Position numbers and translations under genes: made by a program
NCBI GenBank assembly: GCA_045629045.1
Contig: JAZQQM010000017.1
Location: 1-5,411 of the forward strand
Direction: 5' to 3'
Source of the DNA: JAILLW01 sp045629045
Lineage (GTDB): Bacteria; Bacillota; Clostridia; Lachnospirales; Lachnospiraceae
DNA length: 5,411 nucleotides
Shown here: positions 1 through 4,840 of the stretch, one piece after another
Numbering within the stretch: the stretch's first letter is position 1
Layout: the number at the start of each line of letters is the position of its first letter
The notes under the pieces: generated by a model
Told to the model about the DNA's origin: nothing
What the model saw: only the letters and a program-made list of their open reading frames with translations
Database searches by the model: none

Positions 1-103
1 ACTTCAATTTACAATTTCCTGGCATAATTCTTTGAAGAACTTGAAATGTAAAAATATCTTTATCTAGTAACCTGTAATCTTCTTCATTGAAAAATTTATC
101 CAT
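1..103 (-). CDS. Unidentified protein, N-terminal fragment (runs off left edge)
   Basis: An open frame starts at an ATG whose complement is 101-103 and stays open for 34 codons to the window edge. The peptide begins MDKFFNEEDYRLLDKD and continues through a TFQVLQRIMPGN stretch. A GGAG ribosome-site-like sequence lies about 10 nt upstream, in the complement of roughly 113-118. The fragment is mildly acidic and shows no signal peptide or recognisable motif. It has the same orientation as the recombinase and lies 234 bp beyond its stop, so it could be the chromosomal neighbour of the insertion or another cargo gene. I do not recognise the family. The call rests only on the open frame and the plausible start. 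Confidence 0.45.
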   Translation of the reverse strand, partial: MDKFFNEEDYRLLDKDIFTFQVLQRIMPGNCKLK

Positions 104-171
104 TTATTTTTTTCTCCATCAAAATCTTTTCTCTCAAACGACTTACCTCTGTTTGCGCGAACATTTTTTAT

Positions 172-206
172 GCCGATTTTTCACCAACTCCAAGCCATTT
201 TTCACC
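172..206. repeat. Short direct repeat pair, possible operator
   Basis: GCCGATTTTTCACC at 172-185 recurs as GCCATTTTTCACC at 194-206, differing by one missing base. The copies start 22 bp apart, about two helical turns. The pair sits inside an 8-bp inverted repeat (154-161 and 222-229) and upstream of the minus-strand gene starting at 103. The spacing suits a protein-binding site for that gene, but chance repetition in AT-rich DNA cannot be excluded. Confidence 0.3.
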
Positions 207-258
207 TGAAATCATATACTATTCGCGCACGTCTTGGCTCATTTTGAAATTTTATCCC

Positions 259-299
259 CCTGCGTTTTGTAATACATTTTTATCAAACAAAAACACAGG
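259..299. repeat. 41-bp imperfect palindrome, candidate attachment-site arm
   Basis: CCTGCGTTTT (259-268) and AAAACACAGG (290-299) form an inverted repeat of 9/10 bp with a 21-bp AT-rich centre. It begins 39 bp past the recombinase stop, measured along the minus strand. On the minus-strand RNA the odd position becomes a G-U pair, so it could also fold as a hairpin, but no U-tract follows and it is a poor terminator. Serine integrase attachment sites are usually 40-50 bp imperfect dyads near the integrase gene, which makes this a candidate. The attachment call is inference only. Confidence 0.25.
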
Positions 300-337
300 T
301 ACATATTTTCAAAAAGTGACCGCAAACCCGCATAAAA

Positions 338-2029
338 TCAAGGTTTTCTTGATAGCAAGCAAACGGTCTCAACCTGTTGCTCTTTAGTTCTGACAAATAT
401 CGCACCACTTTCACCATCGTAAGTAACAGGGAAATTGAAGTGAATTGTTTTTATAAGATGCTTGCCATCTCGTTTTTCTCCATACAATTCGATATGCGAT
501 ACCATTGCCTGCAGCAACATTTTCCTGTCTTCCGGTGTCATCATATCATAATACTTACTAAAGCCTTCGAGCATTTCGAAAATGGATTTTTGCGTCATAG
601 AGGATTTCTCAACCATGGCAAGCTCTCTTGATATTTCATCGAATCGATTCTGAGCATCATCAAGCTTTTCATACAAATCATCCAGAATACGATTCATGCT
701 TCCGACCTTTTGGTCGTAATGCTTATCATTAATATCCAGTTCTGCCATTCTCTTTTCCGTCTGCATAAGATTTCCGTTATATTTCATAATCTCTGCTCTG
801 ACCGCATTTTGCTTTTTTTGTAGTTCTTTAGCATCCGTTTGGACATTAATCTTCCTGGCTACCAGTTCAACAAATTCCGGAATCGTTACCATTGAAGATA
901 TTACTTCCCTCACTTCGCCTTCAATCTTTGTACCGCTGTAATACTTATTTGCAAGAGAGCAGGCAATACCGTTCCGATCTCTTCCGGAAATGCAGCGGTA
1001 TGAAATATACCGAGGATAAAAACCTTCTTTTCCGTTCTTCTTTTTACGCGGCGGTGCCGTATATCCAAATATATTCTTTCCACAGTCCGGACATCTTATC
1101 AGTCCCGTAAGCGGATATACCGTAGTACTGTCACTGCGGGTCTGACGATGGGAAATGTTCTGTTTCAGCCTCTCCTCTGCTTTCGCAAAAGTCTCACTGC
1201 TTACTATTCCCTCGTGTTCGCCATTAACAAGAATTATCTTGCTCTCATCCTCCTGTTTAACGACCTTGGTTTCATTATTCGTGCCTTCAATTTTCACTGT
1301 ATGGCGACGACCATAGGCTATCATTCCCGCATACACCGGATTTTTGAGAATACCACGAACTGTTCTTTCGGTAAAACCTGAGATTTTTACATTTCCACGT
1401 TGCTCTCTGCTAATATTTTCATCATTGAGTTTCTTTGTAATATATTTTATGCTCTGCCCGTCTTCCGTAAACAATCGGAATATTTCTTCTACAATATCAG
1501 CTTCATCCTTTCGAATTATGAGCTTTTTATCTTCCAGAGAATACCCAAACGGCGCCTGAGCGCCATTCCAGAGACCATTTCGTGCCTTCTGTTGCCTTCC
1601 CGCCAATGTCTGTTCGTGAATATTCTCCAGTTCAACTTCTGATACCGCTCCCATTATATTGGCAATCATTTTTCCGGTAGCCGTTGATGTATCTATTCCG
1701 TCCTTAACTCCAAGAAGCCCTACACCATAGCTTGCCAGTTCCTGAAGATACTTTGCCGTATCACTTGTGCTTCTTGCAAATCGTGAAAGCTTAAAAACAA
1801 GAACATACCGGACATTATCCTTTTTGCTTCGAACGTCCTTCATCATTTGGTTAAAGGCAGGACGATTTTCAGCGTTTTTGCCGGATTTTCCTTCATCCGT
1901 ATACTTTCCCACAATATTTATATCACGCTTTTGGGCAAATTCGCGGATTTCTTCTTCCTGTGCCTCCAGAGAAAAGCCGTCAACCTGAATCAGCGTAGAC
2001 ACTCTTGTATAAATATATGCATTTTCCAT
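338..2029 (-). CDS. Large serine recombinase (site-specific integrase/transposase)
   Basis: This is a complete 563-aa member of the large serine recombinase family, which integrates and excises mobile elements through a covalent phosphoserine link to DNA. The N-terminal resolvase domain (about 1-150) carries YTRVST with nucleophile Ser11 and Arg9, then LSRFARS with Arg83 and Arg86, all expected active-site residues. A 'recombinase' DNA-binding domain spans about 155-290 (APFGY at 159-163, NPVYAG at 230-235). A zinc ribbon follows, with Cys pairs 313/316 and 346/357. A charged coiled coil runs about 398-475. The C-terminus ends in QQVETVCLLSRKP, a typical tail. Length is normal and no key residue is missing, so it is probably active. 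The start at 2029 has AGGAGG 11 nt upstream and its own promoter. Clostridial elements may carry one to three such genes, and only one is seen here. Confidence 0.95.
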   Translation of the reverse strand: MENAYIYTRVSTLIQVDGFSLEAQEEEIREFAQKRDINIVGKYTDEGKSGKNAENRPAFNQMMKDVRSKKDNVRYVLVFKLSRFARSTSDTAKYLQELASYGVGLLGVKDGIDTSTATGKMIANIMGAVSEVELENIHEQTLAGRQQKARNGLWNGAQAPFGYSLEDKKLIIRKDEADIVEEIFRLFTEDGQSIKYITKKLNDENISREQRGNVKISGFTERTVRGILKNPVYAGMIAYGRRHTVKIEGTNNETKVVKQEDESKIILVNGEHEGIVSSETFAKAEERLKQNISHRQTRSDSTTVYPLTGLIRCPDCGKNIFGYTAPPRKKKNGKEGFYPRYISYRCISGRDRNGIACSLANKYYSGTKIEGEVREVISSMVTIPEFVELVARKINVQTDAKELQKKQNAVRAEIMKYNGNLMQTEKRMAELDINDKHYDQKVGSMNRILDDLYEKLDDAQNRFDEISRELAMVEKSSMTQKSIFEMLEGFSKYYDMMTPEDRKMLLQAMVSHIELYGEKRDGKHLIKTIHFNFPVTYDGESGAIFVRTKEQQVETVCLLSRKP

Positions 2030-2040
2030 AAACAGCTGTT

Positions 2041-2111
2041 CCTCCTATATGTTTTTGTCAGTAGTCACCACCTATTTATTCTATTATAAGTGATGAGAAA
2101 TCGTTTTTCAA
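2041..2111 (-). promoter_or_regulatory. Recombinase promoter and ribosome binding site
   Basis: On the minus strand, TTGAAA (complement of 2106-2111), a 17-bp spacer and TATAAT (complement of 2083-2088) make a near-consensus sigma-A promoter. AGGAGG (complement of 2041-2046) lies 11 nt before the ATG. The expected transcript start is near 2076, giving a leader of about 45 nt. A small perfect dyad, TCGTT-TTTC-AACGA (2101-2114), covers the -35 box and could be a repressor site. These elements support the chosen recombinase start. Confidence 0.75.
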
Positions 2112-2290
2112 CGACAAATATATAAAGAAGAAAACATCCCGTATCCTATATCCCGCTTTCTCCAAGCAAACAATCGCACAATATAAACAGTTTTCCGACA
2201 CATCATATTGTATTGGGGTTGTTTTTTTTCATTGTATGTTGTATACTTCAGCCATAGCTGTTGATAGGTATATATTTTTTTGCAGAGTGC

Positions 2291-2329
2291 TTACCAGTTA
2301 GGTAATAAAAACACTTGATATTTTTCAAG
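2291..2329. promoter_or_regulatory. Candidate operators at the HTH/peptidase promoter
   Basis: TTACC-AGTTA-GGTAA (2291-2305) is a perfect 5-bp dyad ending 9 bp before the -35 box. A second dyad, CTTGA-N6-TCAAG (2314-2329), covers the -35 box. Both are the size of half-sites bound by dimeric Xre/HigA-type repressors. HigA-family proteins commonly repress their own promoters, so autoregulation by the adjacent gene is a reasonable inference. Binding is not demonstrated. Confidence 0.4.
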
Positions 2330-2357
2330 GCAAATGGTATAGTATATGTTGAGGTGA
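2315..2357 (+). promoter_or_regulatory. Promoter and ribosome binding site of the HTH/peptidase gene
   Basis: TTGATA (2315-2320), a 17-bp spacer and TATAGT (2338-2343) form a good sigma-A promoter, with a transcript start near 2350. GAGGTGA (2351-2357) is the ribosome site, 5 nt before the ATG at 2363, so the leader is very short. The TTG of the -35 box is also an in-frame possible start codon giving 16 extra residues, but it lies upstream of the predicted transcript start. This decides the start at 2363. Confidence 0.75.
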
Positions 2358-2362
2358 TACTT

Positions 2363-3418
2363 ATGAAACATCCAGGTGAAATATTGCAAGAAAAACTGAA
2401 TAACAGTGATATGTCCCGGAGAGAACTGGCTCTTAGAACCAATGTTACTGAAAAGCACATCTGTACCATTGTAAATGGAGATAAAGGTATTTCTACCGCT
2501 TTTGCAAAGAAACTTGGCTATGTATTTAACGATTCCAATTATTGGATGAAGTTACAAGCTGAATATGATGACTTCCAAGCAACCCTTCAAGAAGAATTTG
2601 AAATCTCGCAGGAAGAAATGGATCTTCTGAAGCCGTTACGAGATATTATGACATATTTCATCAACCATGGCTATATGCATAATAATTGCGGTGACGCGTC
2701 CAAAGTAATTCAACTAAGAGAACTTCTCCAGATTAGTGATTTAACACAGATACCGAAAATTACATACAATGCCGCCTATCGTGCACAATTGACAACAAAT
2801 ATCAAGGTTGATCCTTACGTTTTATTTGCCTGGCAGCGTTTATGTGAAAAGGAAACAGAATGCATTTCCATAAATAAATCTATAGACAAAGACTTACTGC
2901 GTGTAAGTGTTGGAAGAATCAAAAAAGCAATGTTCGGAGACATCAATAATGGGATTCAAGAAATCCAAGGAATTTTAGCAGAATGCGGAATTGCCTTCCA
3001 AGTCGTGCAGAATTTCAGAGGTGCGCCGGTTCAGGGTTTTATAAAAGAAACCTCCTCCGGTCGACTGATACTCTGCCTTACAATTCGAGGAAAACGAGCT
3101 GATAGATTCTGGTTCACATTATTCCACGAAATTGCACATATTCTTAACGGAGACAACAAAAATCGTTTTGTCGATTTTGATTCCGTTCAAGGAAAGGCAG
3201 AACAATTGGCTGACCAATACGCGAGCGATACACTGATATCTCCGGATAAGTATCGTAAGTTCATATCATCAGGAGATTGTACATCATGGAATCAAATCAC
3301 AGCTTTTGCAGAAGCTGTTGATGTTAAGCCATTCATAGTTCTCGGCAGATTGCAGAATGACGGGTATCTTGATTGGGCAGATTATCCGGATAAAGTCGCT
3401 CGTTATGATTGGGCCTAA
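2363..3418 (+). CDS. HigA-like HTH protein fused to an ImmA/IrrE zinc metallopeptidase
   Basis: This is a 351-aa two-domain protein. Residues 1-70 match the HigA/VapI-type Xre fold. MKHPGEIL is the typical HigA opening, followed by a helix-turn-helix at about 18-52 (SRRELALRTNVTEKHICTIV) and the YWMKLQAEYD segment at 60-69. After a linker comes an ImmA/IrrE peptidase domain (about 195-300), with HEIAH at 255-259 (zinc ligands His255 and His259, catalytic Glu256). EQLADQYA follows at 280-287, where Glu280 is the probable third ligand. In ImmA and IrrE, such domains cleave repressors to trigger gene expression. Here the DNA-binding and peptidase parts share one chain. No toxin lies upstream or downstream, so it may be a solitary regulator of this element. 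A likely cytoplasmic sensor/regulator; the inducing signal and target are unknown. There is no signal peptide or membrane segment. Confidence 0.88.
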   Translation: MKHPGEILQEKLNNSDMSRRELALRTNVTEKHICTIVNGDKGISTAFAKKLGYVFNDSNYWMKLQAEYDDFQATLQEEFEISQEEMDLLKPLRDIMTYFINHGYMHNNCGDASKVIQLRELLQISDLTQIPKITYNAAYRAQLTTNIKVDPYVLFAWQRLCEKETECISINKSIDKDLLRVSVGRIKKAMFGDINNGIQEIQGILAECGIAFQVVQNFRGAPVQGFIKETSSGRLILCLTIRGKRADRFWFTLFHEIAHILNGDNKNRFVDFDSVQGKAEQLADQYASDTLISPDKYRKFISSGDCTSWNQITAFAEAVDVKPFIVLGRLQNDGYLDWADYPDKVARYDWA

Positions 3419-3463
3419 AAAGAAAGTTTATGAAAGGTGGTGGTTTTATTGCTTGTAATAGAC

Positions 3464-3505
3464 AATAAAAAAACATCTTGCTAACCATTGCAGTGATTAG
3501 CAAGA
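3464..3505 (-). terminator. Intrinsic terminator (minus strand; weaker on plus)
   Basis: A 9-bp perfect stem, TCTTGCTAA (3476-3484) with TTAGCAAGA (3497-3505), has a 12-nt loop that can add two more pairs. On the minus strand it is followed after three bases by seven Ts (complement of 3467-3473), a good intrinsic terminator. On the plus strand only CATTTT follows, so it could also end the HTH/peptidase transcript, less efficiently. It lies 58 bp past that gene's stop. Confidence 0.65.
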
Positions 3506-3538
3506 CATTTTCCTCGAATATTTCTATTCGAAAATACC
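3466..3538 (-). ncRNA. Putative small non-coding RNA of about 73 nt
   Basis: A complete minus-strand small-RNA unit can be read here. The promoter gives a start near 3538. A perfect hairpin follows, TCGAATA-GAAA-TATTCGA (complement of 3514-3531), capped by a GNRA-type tetraloop. An intrinsic terminator ends it (complement of 3476-3505 plus a U-tract). No ORF longer than three codons fits inside. It would be antisense to any plus-strand transcript reading out of the HTH/peptidase gene or into the downstream operon. Possible roles are an antisense regulator, as in plasmid copy-number or type I toxin systems, or a trans-acting small RNA. It belongs to no RNA family I recognise. Confidence 0.5.
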
Positions 3539-3544
3539 ATTTCC

Positions 3545-3573
3545 ATTATAGATAACTTCGAGGAAAAAGTCAA
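3545..3573 (-). promoter_or_regulatory. Strong minus-strand sigma-A promoter in the intergenic region
   Basis: On the minus strand, TTGACT (complement of 3568-3573), a 17-bp spacer and TATAAT (complement of 3545-3550) match the consensus at 11 of 12 positions with ideal spacing. Transcription would start near 3538 and run left. No minus-strand protein gene lies downstream. An intrinsic terminator follows within about 75 nt, so the product would be a short RNA. The right arm of an 11-bp inverted repeat fills most of the spacer. Confidence 0.65.
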
Positions 3574-3578
3574 TGTAT

Positions 3579-3640
3579 ATCCTCTTTTTACAAAAAGAGG
3601 ATTGTAACTCAATGTATTTGCGTATTCTTAAAAGGAGGAT
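3579..3640 (+). promoter_or_regulatory. Palindrome able to sequester the leader ribosome site (candidate RNA switch)
   Basis: ATCCTCTTTTT (3579-3589) pairs perfectly with AAAAAGAGGAT (3592-3602) across a 2-nt gap, realistically a 9-bp stem with a 6-nt loop. The same left arm can instead pair with AAAAGGAGGAT (3630-3640), which contains the ribosome site of the leader ORF, in 11 pairs including one G-U. The two helices exclude each other. The first would leave the ribosome site free and the second would mask it. This is visible in the sequence, but a regulatory role is inferred. Confidence 0.35.
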
Positions 3641-3645
3641 TATAT

Positions 3646-3717
3646 ATGCAAATTTACATGACTTATCTTCGGAGGTATTTTTATGAAAAAAAAGAAAAAT
3701 TTAAGAAAGCTCCTTAA
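3646..3717 (+). CDS. Possible 23-aa leader peptide overlapping the DUF4417 start
   Basis: ATG at 3646 follows a near-perfect AAAGGAGG (3631-3638) with an ideal 7-nt gap, a better ribosome site than that of the gene downstream. The frame ends at TAA 3715-3717 after 23 codons. The peptide begins MQIYMTYLRRYFYEKK and is basic and tyrosine-rich (four Tyr in the first 13 residues). It overlaps the DUF4417 gene by 35 nt in another frame, so ribosomes could be passed on by coupling. Against it, TATATA at 3641-3646 could be a -10 box (with TTGCGT 3618-3623, 17-bp spacer). The ribosome site would then not be transcribed. Confidence 0.35.
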   Translation: MQIYMTYLRRYFYEKKEKFKKAP

Positions 3718-4423
3718 TTTAGGTATACTGGATTATACGAATCTCACTCCTAAGTATGGCGAACTGGATATGCCCTATATACGGTGTAAAATAATACCGG
3801 ATATCGATTATATGGCAACATACAGTCAGCCATCAACATATTTTCATAGTAAGGGTACCTGCGTAACCTTCTTTGAATATGATATTTCCTTCGACGGATT
3901 ATATGGATTATGGAACGGGATTTATTACGGTGTTAAAGAAATTCAAGAGTATTATCTTGAACGTTTTCAAGGTATAAAGTATTTTATAGCACCCGATTTT
4001 TCAAAATGCGGTGATGTTTCAGAAGCCGAAAATTATCATCGGCAGTTCAAATCAAGAATCGTGTCTATATGGTTGGCCATGAAATTAAATGCAATAGTAA
4101 TTCCTTTGGTATCTTGCGCTAACAATATCGGCATGAAATATATGCTTGACGGTATGGATGATTGTACAGTAGTCGCTTTTAATGCAAAGGGACCAATGGG
4201 CGACCCTGTTCAGTTGGACATATTTATCCGTTCCATCAAATACACTGTGGATCGGCTAAAAAAACTGAAGGTGATTTTTGTTTATTCCTCTTCCCCCAAC
4301 AAAGAAAAAGTTTGCGAAATTTTCAAATATGCCATTGAGTCAGGAATCGAGATACGAATTCCCGATAATATGCTCCAAACGAGGAATCGTCTTAAAGGGG
4401 GTGATTCCAATGGCTGCAACTAA
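3683..4423 (+). CDS. DUF4417-like protein, function unknown
   Basis: This is a 246-aa soluble protein with a lysine-rich start (MKKKKNLRK). The order of segments fits DUF4417 as I remember it: an aromatic/acidic stretch (TFFEYDISFDGLYGLWNG, 62-79), then FQGIKYFIAPDFS (95-107), then RIVSIWLAMKLNAIVIPLVS (125-144), and a late beta-strand KVIFVYSS (196-203). DUF4417 proteins occur in phages and mobile elements, and I know of no established activity. At 246 aa the length is within the range I recall for the family. GGAGG (3671-3675) lies 7 nt before the ATG. The gene's end contains the ribosome site of the next gene and overlaps it by 14 bp, so the two are translationally coupled. A role with the toxin (activation, delivery or recombination) is only a guess. 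The family call is from memory of the pattern. Confidence 0.65.
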   Translation: MKKKKNLRKLLNLGILDYTNLTPKYGELDMPYIRCKIIPDIDYMATYSQPSTYFHSKGTCVTFFEYDISFDGLYGLWNGIYYGVKEIQEYYLERFQGIKYFIAPDFSKCGDVSEAENYHRQFKSRIVSIWLAMKLNAIVIPLVSCANNIGMKYMLDGMDDCTVVAFNAKGPMGDPVQLDIFIRSIKYTVDRLKKLKVIFVYSSSPNKEKVCEIFKYAIESGIEIRIPDNMLQTRNRLKGGDSNGCN

Positions 4424-4838
4424 TGACTCCGGAGAAGGCCACGGAACAAATGGATCACCGCAGGTAACAACAGAGGAACTGCTTTATCCTGCTCAAGTTG
4501 AATCAAATGAGAACAACAGAAGCAATGAAACTCCTCCCATATACGCTCCCTCCCCTAAGCATGATAAAGGTGGCTGGGGAAGTAATAATCCGATCAAAAC
4601 TCAAGAAGAAGGACAGAAGTTATTGGATTCAGGTTATACCGATGGTAAGCAAATATATAATATAACTGATAATGGAACTATCGTTAAATTTCAACCTGAT
4701 AATACTCCAAATAACGGATATCATTCCTATGAAGTATCGAATCCAAGGGATATCCCCTCAAGTATTTTAAAACAAATGCTCAACGATAATAAAATTTCTA
4801 AAGCAGAGTATAATAAAATCAGGAAAGGAAAGAAATAA
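4410..4838 (+). CDS. Putative orphan polymorphic-toxin C-terminal domain protein
   Basis: This is a 142-aa protein. Residues 1-52 are low-complexity and probably disordered (Asn, Gly, Ser, Glu, Pro rich). Residues 53-142 form a compact domain, with KGGWGSNNPI (53-62), GKQIYNI (79-85), VKFQPDN (92-98), GYHSYEV (103-109) and a basic helical end, KQMLNDNKISKAEYNKIRKGKK. This layout of linker plus basic tip recalls C-terminal toxin domains of polymorphic toxins (WapA/Rhs/LXG-type tips) with a FQPD...HGY-like pattern. Many such tips are nucleases, but the activity here is not known. There is no signal peptide, LXG, Rhs or PT-VENN region, so it is either an orphan tip or a self-contained effector. 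A longer frame from 4278 is possible, but AAAGGGGGTGA (4395-4405) and the linker start favour 4410. The next gene begins 2 bp after the stop. Confidence 0.55.
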   Translation: MAATNDSGEGHGTNGSPQVTTEELLYPAQVESNENNRSNETPPIYAPSPKHDKGGWGSNNPIKTQEEGQKLLDSGYTDGKQIYNITDNGTIVKFQPDNTPNNGYHSYEVSNPRDIPSSILKQMLNDNKISKAEYNKIRKGKK

Positions 4839-4840
4839 TT

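Larger units (their letters stand above)
104..337. other. Non-coding gap downstream of the recombinase, with short repeats
   Basis: No convincing gene is present. Minus-strand frames here are 15-22 codons long and lack good ribosome sites. The stretch contains an imperfect palindrome at 259-299, a near-direct repeat at 172-185 and 194-206, and an 8-bp inverted repeat, TGCGCGAA at 154-161 and TTCGCGCA at 222-229, that brackets the direct repeats. No clear U-tract terminator follows the recombinase stop. One end of the mobile element is expected near here, because large serine recombinase genes usually lie next to an attachment site. Confidence 0.5.
2030..2362. other. Divergent intergenic control region
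   Basis: This 333-bp region separates the recombinase from the plus-strand HTH/peptidase gene and contains promoters for both. No HigB-like toxin gene or other convincing ORF is present. The middle (about 2115-2290) is AT-rich with an eight-T run at 2222-2229. A weaker second plus-strand promoter may exist (TTGTTT 2219-2224, 17 bp, TATACT 2242-2247), about 115 nt upstream of the gene. Short dyads occur at 2101-2114, 2291-2305 and 2314-2329. The 8-mer TTTTTCAA appears beside both main -35 boxes, at 2104-2111 and 2321-2328. Confidence 0.6.
3419..3682. other. Structure-rich intergenic region
   Basis: This 264-bp stretch contains no conventional gene, but it is dense with dyads. They are a 9-bp terminator-type stem (3476-3484 with 3497-3505), a 7-bp GAAA-capped hairpin on the minus strand (3514-3531), an 11-bp long-range repeat (3508-3518 with 3557-3567) and an 11-bp palindrome (3579-3602). 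It also carries a minus-strand promoter and a strong plus-strand ribosome site with a short ORF. A very short plus-strand TTG frame (3449-3484, 11 codons, AAAGGTGG 8 nt upstream) ends inside the first stem. I do not call it a gene. Confidence 0.6.

Noticed and set aside
377..2089. Several plus-strand open frames of 70-85 codons opposite the recombinase
   Set aside because: They are antisense shadows of a complete, well-conserved recombinase gene, with no recognisable motifs or ribosome sites that I could support.
2315..2362. N-terminal extension of the HTH/peptidase protein from a TTG start at 2315
   Set aside because: This TTG is the first half of the -35 box, TTGATA. The predicted transcript starts near 2350, and the ribosome site GAGGTGA serves the ATG at 2363, which gives the typical HigA opening MKHPGE.
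2248..2469. 73-codon minus-strand frame over the divergent region
   Set aside because: It overlaps the real promoter and the HTH coding start and has no family resemblance. I also considered it as a missing HigB-like toxin, but it lacks RelE/HigB features.
3449..3484. 11-codon TTG frame with an AAAGGTGG ribosome-like site, considered as a type I toxin peptide opposite the small RNA
   Set aside because: It is too short, has no hydrophobic segment and ends inside the terminator stem. It is more likely a chance frame, though the antisense RNA makes it worth remembering.
3464..3640. CRISPR array or type III (ToxIN-like) antitoxin repeats in the hairpin-rich gap
   Set aside because: The repeats are single dyads with different sequences, not regularly spaced or tandem copies, and no Cas or ToxN-like gene is present.
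4278..4409. 44-residue N-terminal extension of the toxin-like protein
   Set aside because: It lies wholly inside the DUF4417 coding region in another frame. A strong ribosome site directly precedes the ATG at 4410.
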